Shown one piece after another: positions 12,100-21,200 of a DNA stretch of 64,000 bases. Origin of the DNA: Rhynchopus euleeides (lineage: Eukaryota; Euglenozoa; Diplonemea; Diplonemida; Diplonemidae); assembly GCA_963210315.1 (NCBI GenBank), contig OY723303.1, forward strand, positions 372,001-436,000. The letters are read 5' to 3'. Position 1 is the first letter of the stretch; each line of letters starts with the position of its first letter. A program made the translations under genes and the position numbers. The notes below the pieces were generated by a model. The model did not search any database. It saw only the letters and a list, made by a program, of their open reading frames with translations, and had not been told where the DNA came from.

Positions 12100-12999
12100 T
12101 CAAAGCGCGAGTGCCTCCGGAACACGACCACCGACGCCACCCCCCACCACCCCCCCGTCTGAGGGCGTCTCTGGGTATGCAAGCCCAACCTCCGCAATAT
12201 CTACATCATCACCCTGATCCTGCGCAGGGTGGATCCTGATCCCCGCCAGACGGGGGAAGGGACGGGCCACCGCCTCCAGAGCCGTGTTCATCTCCTTCCT
12301 CCCGCGCAGGTTATGCGCATTCTGCACGAGTGTCTGGATATCCGGCAGCCCAAGCACACCGGCTGCATACTGCAGCACCTCCGCCTGGCTCTGCGACTGC
12401 AAGGCCCGCCCTCTGCATGGGATAGCCGAAAGGGCGACAGGGCGACCTCCCTGAAGCAGGGCCCCGTTGCGGTGCACATACGTTTTGACCTCGCTCATAA
12501 CAACGCCGTTGAGAAAGCCGAGGCTGCAGCGCAGCCTTGCGAGGTGGTAACTCCCCTCCGTCGTATTCATCACCTGCATCTGGGCGGGCGTCAGCAGCGT
12601 GGCATGTGTCATCAGGATACAGTCTCCGCTGGAGGGGAACAGCGTCGCCGGGATACACCCGTAGGAGGATACGCTTGCGGCATACACGCTGTCATACCCC
12701 TGGAGGTCGCATGCGACGACAGGGATGTGCCCCTGCATCGCAGGGGGGAACTTCCTTGCCAGCTGCTCGGGCGATGCGTTGCTCCCCACAGCCAGAACCA
12801 CCTCGCGGCCCCCGTCCCCGTCGGACGCGACCCATGACTGCCAGTCGTCCAAATCCTCCGCCTCCCCCGTGCTGCAGTTGAAGAGATAATCACCTTCAGG
12901 CCTTGGGTAGGGATAGCCTATGGCACGCTGCACCTTCTCCTTCATCTTGTCATCGGTATCAGTCTTTGGCGAGGCTATCTCACCCTTAGAAGCATTCAT
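12100..12999 (-). CDS. GGCT-like (gamma-glutamylcyclotransferase fold) protein, duplicated copy 1
   Basis: 299 residues from the ATG at 12999. The frame is open a further 31 codons upstream to a stop at 13093-13095, without another ATG. A VLAVGSNASPEQL motif matches the YGSN phosphate-binding-like loop that starts GGCT/AIG2-fold enzymes. Further on, NTTEGSYHLARL fits the E-G-x-Y pattern that holds the catalytic Glu in that fold. Such enzymes cyclise gamma-glutamyl groups to 5-oxoproline in glutathione turnover, but the substrate here cannot be inferred. The N-terminal ~45 residues are polar and charged (KTDTDDKMKEKVQ). The Gly-rich C-terminal tail looks disordered. No intron is evident. It is the only host-type gene in the duplicated unit and is divergent from the downstream LINE. 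Fold assignment moderate; substrate unknown. Confidence 0.65.
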   Translation of the reverse strand: MNASKGEIASPKTDTDDKMKEKVQRAIGYPYPRPEGDYLFNCSTGEAEDLDDWQSWVASDGDGGREVVLAVGSNASPEQLARKFPPAMQGHIPVVACDLQGYDSVYAASVSSYGCIPATLFPSSGDCILMTHATLLTPAQMQVMNTTEGSYHLARLRCSLGFLNGVVMSEVKTYVHRNGALLQGGRPVALSAIPCRGRALQSQSQAEVLQYAAGVLGLPDIQTLVQNAHNLRGRKEMNTALEAVARPFPRLAGIRIHPAQDQGDDVDIAEVGLAYPETPSDGGVVGGGVGGRVPEALAL

Positions 13000-13743
13000 C
13001 TCTTTAGAAAGAGAGGGGTTGCCACGTGACGCTTGCTTTGGTCCGCGCTTTGCGTGGGCTGGGGAGCAGCACGCCGACACGGTATCAATCACTTAAGAGA
13101 GAGAGACAGAAGGGGGCGGGGTTTTGATCGTCGAGGGGGGGGGGGGGGGCAGCAAAAAACTCTCCCGCAGCGCGATACCTGCCCCTCTCTACCCGTTCAC
13201 GCTTCTGCAGGCGGTGTGCAGGTGCGGGGGGGAGGGTAGGAAGGTGGGGTTGGGAGGACGTCTCTGCCTGAGAAAGGGCAGGATATGTTCGGCTCACACT
13301 GGAGAGTGTGGTGGCTGCGCCGTGTGTGTGTGTGTGTATATGTGTATGTCTGGGACAGATAGCACACCCAAGATCTGGAAGGGGAGGTGTGGTGTGGGTG
13401 TTGAAATCAGTTTTTAGGTGGAGTCTGTTCCCAGAAATGGGATGGCTGATGGGGGGCTTTGTGCTGGGTGGGGGGAAGACACGTCCAATCCAAAGCCTTT
13501 GCGGGCGCCCTCGTACACACCCCAACCCCCCCCCCCCTGGTGGCAATGCAAATGACGTGCGTGAGCTCCCCCACCACCCCCACCCCCCCTAGTCATCAGA
13601 CAGCCGCCACACCGATGTGTGCGCTGCCCCCCCTCAGACCATCGCCCCTCCCATTTTTTTTAGACACGCCCATAAACTCCGACACCGGTGTCCGTTGCCC
13701 AGACACACACACACACACACACACACACAGCGCTGTCCTGTCC
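13000..13743. other. Spacer between GGCT-like gene and LINE, copy 1
   Basis: Low-complexity DNA: G run near 13135-13149, GT repeat near 13323, C run near 13528 and (AC)n at 13702-13729. Presumably holds the GGCT-like gene promoter. The LINE frame stays open back to about 13459, but the translation is simple-sequence (for example THTHTH). Confidence 0.5.
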
Positions 13744-16080
13744 CAGGCGTGCCGGGTGGGCGGCTGGGTCGACGCGGCGACGACGCATGCGGACCTCGCA
13801 CAGCAGAGCGTGCAGAACACCTGCTGGGCATCGGAGAACGGCACCCGGCTGGACATCTGCCTAATGAACCCCTGCGCAGCGCCGGCACTGCGTCGAGTCG
13901 AGGTGGCAAAGCGGGGAGACTACAACATACCCACACACTGCCCGCTCTTCGTCGATCTGGACCTCACTGCCTTCCGCCGCCCCAAAAAGATCTGCATCCT
14001 CCCCACCCCTTTCCCTGCGGGCAAGCCCAAGCTGGGGGACGCTGCAGCAAGAGGGGTGATGCAGGACGTACTAGCAGAGGGGGAACTACGTCACGGAGCG
14101 ACGGCCGCGCAGCTCCTCCACCGAGCTTCCACCTGCGGCGAGCGCTTCCTGAAGCGTGTCCATGTGGGCCACCTGGAGAGACAGGAAGCGGCCTACACGG
14201 GCAGGGCGGAGGGCTACCGTATGCAGTGGTCGCGGACGGCTACCAAGCACCATCCCGCTTCTGCACGGGGGGCAGGAGACATGAACACCCGGGCGAAGGA
14301 CGGGCTGCTAGGGAACATTCGATGCCTGGTCAAAGAAGGCCTCAAACGCCTGCAGGCAGAAAAACCATACGGCCTCACGAACGGGGAGGAGCACGCCTGG
14401 AACGCCGCGAAGAAGCGCCTAAGGGAGGGCGGCCTCCCCCAGGGGCTGCAAGCGGCGCTGGCGAACACAACCTCGCAGCTGCCAGACCTGGAGATTCTGG
14501 AGCAGGCCCTCATCGTCTTGGAGGGGTCGCAGAGGGGCATGTTTGACAGGCTCCGCGAAGCGAGAATCCGCACCTGGAAGGCGAGGATGCAGAAGGCTTG
14601 GACATACGAGGCAGGGCAGGTGTTTGCGTACCTCGCAGATCGTTTCTGCGCCCCAGCCACCTTCATGCGGCGCGAAGATGGGTCCTTCACGGCCTGCCCC
14701 AAGGAGGCGGACGAGCTGCTGAGAAGCGACACGGCGTGGGGGGGATACTTCCGCAAGTACGCGACAACGCCCGAGCCCCGGTGGGACACCTTCCGCCAGA
14801 GATACCTCCGCTTTCTCCCCGAGACGGCTGACATGGAGTGCAAGACCATCACAGCAGAAGACGTCGGGAAGGCCCTGGCCAAGATGTCCACGTCCACCTC
14901 ACCGGGCCTGCACGGCTGGAGGGTCCACGAACTGAGACAACTCCCACACGAACTCCTCAAGCTCTTTGCGGAGGTGTTCAACGAGGTCGAACGATCGGGC
15001 GAGTGGCCGGAACAGTTAATGCATGCCATGATCTGCCTCATCCCCAAGCCTGGCAGCTCAGGCGAGCCTCTATCGCAGCGCCCCATCAGTATCACCCCTG
15101 TGCTGTATAGAGTGTGGGCAGCGATCCGGGTGAAACCGGCACTGAAGTGGTTGGAGACCATCGCACCGGAGGACCTGCACGGCTGCCGGCCTGGCCACGG
15201 TGCAGAGGACCTCATCTGGCACCTGGCGGCACGCATCGAAGAGGCCCACCTCACGGGGCGACCGCTGCACGGAGTCGCCCTTGACTTCAAGAAGTGCTTC
15301 GACACGGTGCCTATCGACCTCACCTTCCGCCTGGCTGCGGAGCTCGGATTCGACACCCGTGTCCTGCGCACCCTGCGAGCAGCGTACAGGACGATGCAGC
15401 GGCACTTCCGGGCGAGTGGCACCATCGGAGAAGGCTTCCTGCCTACCAACGGCATCATGCAGGGCTGCCCCATCAGTGTCGTGCTGATTAACGTGCTGGT
15501 GGGTGTGTGGATGCGGATGGTCGAACACCGGCAGGACACGAGGGCGCTATCCTTCGTCGACGATGTGTACGCCACAGCCTCCAGTCCGGAGGTCCTACAA
15601 GAGGTGGTGAACGACTCTGCGGATTTCTCTCACGACACCGGGATGGCTATTTGCGCAGAAATTAAGTCCCACGTGTTCTCAACATCCCCCGGGCCGCTCC
15701 GGATCATGTACCGGGCGAGGGACGGCGAGGCCACTCCCCTCCGGCAACGCAACAGCTTTGACTGTCTCGGGGCCATGCTGCACGCGCGCCTGATCAGGGA
15801 AGGGCGCACAGCGCCCCAGTCCGAGCGCATCGCCCGTCGCTGTGTGCAAGAAGGGTGGGGAGATCGATCGGGGGTGCCAGATGCCATATGGCTGCTCCTT
15901 CCGTTCGGGTCGGGGATCGGAAGGGGTGGGGGGGTGGGGCGAGGGGCAAAGTTTTCCCCCCCGGTTGGCCACGCCGAAGAATTTGTTTGTGCGCCAAATC
16001 CGGGCAAAACAAAAGCAACTCCGCAGCCTGATGAGGAGGTTGAATTTGTTGCCCGAAAGCGCTGCCTACTATCTTTTTGA
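13744..16080 (+). pseudogene. Non-LTR retrotransposon, copy 1, truncated at both ends and chimeric at the 3' end
   Basis: Identical in frame to the copy at 18204 up to base 15839, so it contains the C-terminal part of the endonuclease and the whole RT (FKKCFDTVP motif A, SFVDDVYATAS motif C). At 15840 the frame runs into unit 2 of the duplication. It then reads about 80 codons of unrelated sequence (CVQEGWGDRSG onward) to a stop at 16078-16080. The distal domains, CCHC and RNase H, are absent. This break is a product of the duplication and not of retrotransposition. Confidence 0.9.
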
Positions 16081-16108
16081 CACTGACAGGTTCCTTGTGG
16101 CAAAAAGG
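15989..16108 (+). repeat. Hairpin-containing dispersed repeat, copy 2
   Basis: Copy inside duplication unit 2, same sequence as 11529-11648, so it adds no independent evidence of dispersal. Confidence 0.6.
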
Positions 16109-16559
16109 AGGAAGCACATGTATGACCTCCCTTCGCTTTGTCAGGTCAGGTTGTCTGAGATCCAGTGATAGGATCGGCATGAGTTGTGTTGCTGTACTGT
16201 GTGGGCAACAGTAGGTACATGTGTTGCGGAGGTGGGGCGGGGTATGACTGGGCGAAAATACTTTAGGGAATGGCCCGGCTTTCTTCAAGCCGCATACGTC
16301 TCAGGAATTGGATTGGCGCCCCACGACGGGGTACCTATTGGCGAAGCCGCACCCTTGGGTTCGGGACGAGTCCGGGAACCGTGTCCTGGAGTCGGAGTTG
16401 CGGGATGTACAGGGGCCGAGTGCAAGAGCCGTGTCCTGGGCCCAGCCGGGGGGGGAGCGGGGAGAGTGGGAATGTATGGTGGTCAAGACAAGCCCGCAGC
16501 AAGCTCCATACAAAGGCACAGAAAAATTCCGCCGAACTAACACACGGAAAATAACACTT

Positions 16560-17459
16560 TCAAAGCGCGAGTGCCTCCGGAACACGACCACCGACGCCAC
16601 CCCCCACCACCCCCCCGTCTGAGGGCGTCTCTGGGTATGCAAGCCCAACCTCCGCAATATCTACATCATCACCCTGATCCTGCGCAGGGTGGATCCTGAT
16701 CCCCGCCAGACGGGGGAAGGGACGGGCCACCGCCTCCAGAGCCGTGTTCATCTCCTTCCTCCCGCGCAGGTTATGCGCATTCTGCACGAGTGTCTGGATA
16801 TCCGGCAGCCCAAGCACACCGGCTGCATACTGCAGCACCTCCGCCTGGCTCTGCGACTGCAAGGCCCGCCCTCTGCATGGGATAGCCGAAAGGGCGACAG
16901 GGCGACCTCCCTGAAGCAGGGCCCCGTTGCGGTGCACATACGTTTTGACCTCGCTCATAACAACGCCGTTGAGAAAGCCGAGGCTGCAGCGCAGCCTTGC
17001 GAGGTGGTAACTCCCCTCCGTCGTATTCATCACCTGCATCTGGGCGGGCGTCAGCAGCGTGGCATGTGTCATCAGGATACAGTCTCCGCTGGAGGGGAAC
17101 AGCGTCGCCGGGATACACCCGTAGGAGGATACGCTTGCGGCATACACGCTGTCATACCCCTGGAGGTCGCATGCGACGACAGGGATGTGCCCCTGCATCG
17201 CAGGGGGGAACTTCCTTGCCAGCTGCTCGGGCGATGCGTTGCTCCCCACAGCCAGAACCACCTCGCGGCCCCCGTCCCCGTCGGACGCGACCCATGACTG
17301 CCAGTCGTCCAAATCCTCCGCCTCCCCCGTGCTGCAGTTGAAGAGATAATCACCTTCAGGCCTTGGGTAGGGATAGCCTATGGCACGCTGCACCTTCTCC
17401 TTCATCTTGTCATCGGTATCAGTCTTTGGCGAGGCTATCTCACCCTTAGAAGCATTCAT
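16560..17459 (-). CDS. GGCT-like (gamma-glutamylcyclotransferase fold) protein, duplicated copy 2
   Basis: Translates to the same 299 residues as the gene at 12100-12999, from the equivalent ATG at 17459, with the AVGSN loop and the TEGSYH candidate catalytic Glu intact. I see no base difference within the coding region, so both copies should make the same protein if the duplication is real. Its upstream spacer differs from copy 1 only in homopolymer length. Confidence 0.65.
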   Translation of the reverse strand: MNASKGEIASPKTDTDDKMKEKVQRAIGYPYPRPEGDYLFNCSTGEAEDLDDWQSWVASDGDGGREVVLAVGSNASPEQLARKFPPAMQGHIPVVACDLQGYDSVYAASVSSYGCIPATLFPSSGDCILMTHATLLTPAQMQVMNTTEGSYHLARLRCSLGFLNGVVMSEVKTYVHRNGALLQGGRPVALSAIPCRGRALQSQSQAEVLQYAAGVLGLPDIQTLVQNAHNLRGRKEMNTALEAVARPFPRLAGIRIHPAQDQGDDVDIAEVGLAYPETPSDGGVVGGGVGGRVPEALAL

Positions 17460-18203
17460 CTCTTTAGAAAGAGAGGGGTTGCCACGTGACGCTTGCTTTG
17501 GTCCGCGCTTTGCGTGGGCTGGGGAGCAGCACGCCGACACGGTATCAATCACTTAAGAGAGAGAGACAGAAGGGGGCGGGGTTTTGATCGTCGAGGGGGG
17601 GGGGGGGGGGCAGCAAAAAACTCTCCCGCAGCGCGATACCTGCCCCTCTCTACCCGTTCACGCTTCTGCAGGCGGTGTGCAGGTGCGGGGGGGAGGGTAG
17701 GAAGGTGGGGTTGGGAGGACGTCTCTGCCTGAGAAAGGGCAGGATATGTTCGGCTCACACTGGAGAGTGTGGTGGCTGCGCCGTGTGTGTGTGTGTGTAT
17801 ATGTGTATGTCTGGGACAGATAGCACACCCAAGATCTGGAAGGGGAGGTGTGGTGTGGGTGTTGAAATCAGTTTTTAGGTGGAGTCTGTTCCCAGAAATG
17901 GGATGGCTGATGGGGGGCTTTGTGCTGGGTGGGGGGAAGACACGTCCAATCCAAAGCCTTTGCGGGCGCCCTCGTACACACCCCAACCCCCCCCCCCTGG
18001 TGGCAATGCAAATGACGTGCGTGAGCTCCCCCACCACCCCCACCCCCCCTAGTCATCAGACAGCCGCCACACCGATGTGTGCGCTGCCCCCCCTCAGACC
18101 ATCGCCCCTCCCATTTTTTTTAGACACGCCCATAAACTCCGACACCGGTGTCCGTTGCCCAGACACACACACACACACACACACACACAGCGCTGTCCTG
18201 TCC
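17460..18203. other. Spacer between GGCT-like gene and LINE, copy 2
   Basis: Counterpart of 13000-13743, with one extra G near 17595 and one fewer C near 17988. The frame of the downstream LINE is open through it as simple-sequence peptide. The (AC)n tract is at 18162-18189. Confidence 0.5.
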
Positions 18204-21200
18204 CAGGCGTGCCGGGTGGGCGGCTGGGTCGACGCGGCGACGACGCATGCGGACCTCGCACAGCAGAGCGTGCAGAACACCTGCTGGGCATCGGAGAACG
18301 GCACCCGGCTGGACATCTGCCTAATGAACCCCTGCGCAGCGCCGGCACTGCGTCGAGTCGAGGTGGCAAAGCGGGGAGACTACAACATACCCACACACTG
18401 CCCGCTCTTCGTCGATCTGGACCTCACTGCCTTCCGCCGCCCCAAAAAGATCTGCATCCTCCCCACCCCTTTCCCTGCGGGCAAGCCCAAGCTGGGGGAC
18501 GCTGCAGCAAGAGGGGTGATGCAGGACGTACTAGCAGAGGGGGAACTACGTCACGGAGCGACGGCCGCGCAGCTCCTCCACCGAGCTTCCACCTGCGGCG
18601 AGCGCTTCCTGAAGCGTGTCCATGTGGGCCACCTGGAGAGACAGGAAGCGGCCTACACGGGCAGGGCGGAGGGCTACCGTATGCAGTGGTCGCGGACGGC
18701 TACCAAGCACCATCCCGCTTCTGCACGGGGGGCAGGAGACATGAACACCCGGGCGAAGGACGGGCTGCTAGGGAACATTCGATGCCTGGTCAAAGAAGGC
18801 CTCAAACGCCTGCAGGCAGAAAAACCATACGGCCTCACGAACGGGGAGGAGCACGCCTGGAACGCCGCGAAGAAGCGCCTAAGGGAGGGCGGCCTCCCCC
18901 AGGGGCTGCAAGCGGCGCTGGCGAACACAACCTCGCAGCTGCCAGACCTGGAGATTCTGGAGCAGGCCCTCATCGTCTTGGAGGGGTCGCAGAGGGGCAT
19001 GTTTGACAGGCTCCGCGAAGCGAGAATCCGCACCTGGAAGGCGAGGATGCAGAAGGCTTGGACATACGAGGCAGGGCAGGTGTTTGCGTACCTCGCAGAT
19101 CGTTTCTGCGCCCCAGCCACCTTCATGCGGCGCGAAGATGGGTCCTTCACGGCCTGCCCCAAGGAGGCGGACGAGCTGCTGAGAAGCGACACGGCGTGGG
19201 GGGGATACTTCCGCAAGTACGCGACAACGCCCGAGCCCCGGTGGGACACCTTCCGCCAGAGATACCTCCGCTTTCTCCCCGAGACGGCTGACATGGAGTG
19301 CAAGACCATCACAGCAGAAGACGTCGGGAAGGCCCTGGCCAAGATGTCCACGTCCACCTCACCGGGCCTGCACGGCTGGAGGGTCCACGAACTGAGACAA
19401 CTCCCACACGAACTCCTCAAGCTCTTTGCGGAGGTGTTCAACGAGGTCGAACGATCGGGCGAGTGGCCGGAACAGTTAATGCATGCCATGATCTGCCTCA
19501 TCCCCAAGCCTGGCAGCTCAGGCGAGCCTCTATCGCAGCGCCCCATCAGTATCACCCCTGTGCTGTATAGAGTGTGGGCAGCGATCCGGGTGAAACCGGC
19601 ACTGAAGTGGTTGGAGACCATCGCACCGGAGGACCTGCACGGCTGCCGGCCTGGCCACGGTGCAGAGGACCTCATCTGGCACCTGGCGGCACGCATCGAA
19701 GAGGCCCACCTCACGGGGCGACCGCTGCACGGAGTCGCCCTTGACTTCAAGAAGTGCTTCGACACGGTGCCTATCGACCTCACCTTCCGCCTGGCTGCGG
19801 AGCTCGGATTCGACACCCGTGTCCTGCGCACCCTGCGAGCAGCGTACAGGACGATGCAGCGGCACTTCCGGGCGAGTGGCACCATCGGAGAAGGCTTCCT
19901 GCCTACCAACGGCATCATGCAGGGCTGCCCCATCAGTGTCGTGCTGATTAACGTGCTGGTGGGTGTGTGGATGCGGATGGTCGAACACCGGCAGGACACG
20001 AGGGCGCTATCCTTCGTCGACGATGTGTACGCCACAGCCTCCAGTCCGGAGGTCCTACAAGAGGTGGTGAACGACTCTGCGGATTTCTCTCACGACACCG
20101 GGATGGCTATTTGCGCAGAAATTAAGTCCCACGTGTTCTCAACATCCCCCGGGCCGCTCCGGATCATGTACCGGGCGAGGGACGGCGAGGCCACTCCCCT
20201 CCGGCAACGCAACAGCTTTGACTGTCTCGGGGCCATGCTGCACGCGCGCCTGATCAGGGAAGGGCGCACAGCGCCCCAGTCCGAGCGCATCGCCCGTCGG
20301 AAAGAGGGGGCGCAGCAGAACCTCGGCAGAACCTCAGCGCTGCCCCTGCCGGTGCAATGGAAAGGGCAGGCGGCTGCGATGACGGCGGGGGCACGGCTGT
20401 ATTACGATGCCCTCGTAACTCGTTGGGACAGCAAGGCCATCAGGCGATGGAGGGGCCTCTTCGTCGCCGCGCTCTGGTCTGGCCCACCACGCAGAGCGCA
20501 AGAGATCGTGCTGTGTGTCCTCCATCAGGCGCACCGGGTGGACCCCGCTATCGCTCCTCCCTACCGGCAGATCACCACGTGGGCCAAGCAGATCAAAAAG
20601 TGGGGCCACAGCAGGGTGCTGTCCGAGGAAGCATGGGGGAGCAAAGAGAGGCTTGAGGGGACAGGCCCCCTTGCGCTCTTCTGGGCTGCCCTGCAAGGGA
20701 TAGGATGGCGCTGGAGTACGGCGACCACCCTGGCCTACACGGACGAGGCTGGTCGCGCTGTCACCTTCGACCCTGTTGCAGCAACGCCGAGCGCCTGGGC
20801 GATCTTCGCGCACGACCTCCGCCAAACCCTGCGAAACGCCACGGCGGGGAAGCTGGCTGAACGCAGAGAGGACTTCCAAGGAGCAGAGCACGGCATTGAC
20901 GGAAGGGTGACACGTTGCGTCCTGGAGGGGGAGGGCGCCGCAATTACGGGATACCAGCGAGGCCTCCTCCGCTCTGTCATTGCAGGGGCGGTGCCTGCCC
21001 GAGGGCGCACGGGCCTGGGGGAGGTGTGCCGGTACTGCACAGCTGGGGCCCCGGAGACGGTGTCGCACCTATGGTGGGACTGCGCGGCATGGGAGCCGGT
21101 CCGCCAGAAACACCCCGTAGCAGCGAGGGACCGAACTGCCTGGCCGGCATGCCTGGCGCAGTGTGGGGTAGCGCCCGTGTACAGATACGGCGTTCCGGAG

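Larger units (their letters stand above)
11380..15839. repeat. Tandem duplication, unit 1 (4460 bases)
   Basis: By direct reading this unit is repeated head-to-tail at 15840-20299 with offset 4460. I found differences only in two homopolymers: a G run near 13138 versus 17595, and a C run near 13528 versus 17988. They cancel in length. The unit carries the GGCT-like gene and the 5' part of the second LINE. The junction at 15839/15840 joins the middle of the LINE frame to the unit start, with about one base of shared sequence. Either a very recent duplication or an assembly artefact. Confidence 0.93.
15840..20299. repeat. Tandem duplication, unit 2 (4460 bases)
   Basis: Second unit of the head-to-tail duplication. 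Its right edge (CGCCCGTCG at 20291-20299) continues into the unique 3' part of the LINE, so this copy joins the original downstream sequence. Confidence 0.93.

Noticed and set aside
14214..15575. Long minus-strand open frame (453 codons), repeated at 18674-20035
   Set aside because: Exactly antisense to the RT domain of the LINE; translation lacks known motifs and the openness follows from GC-rich codon use on the other strand.
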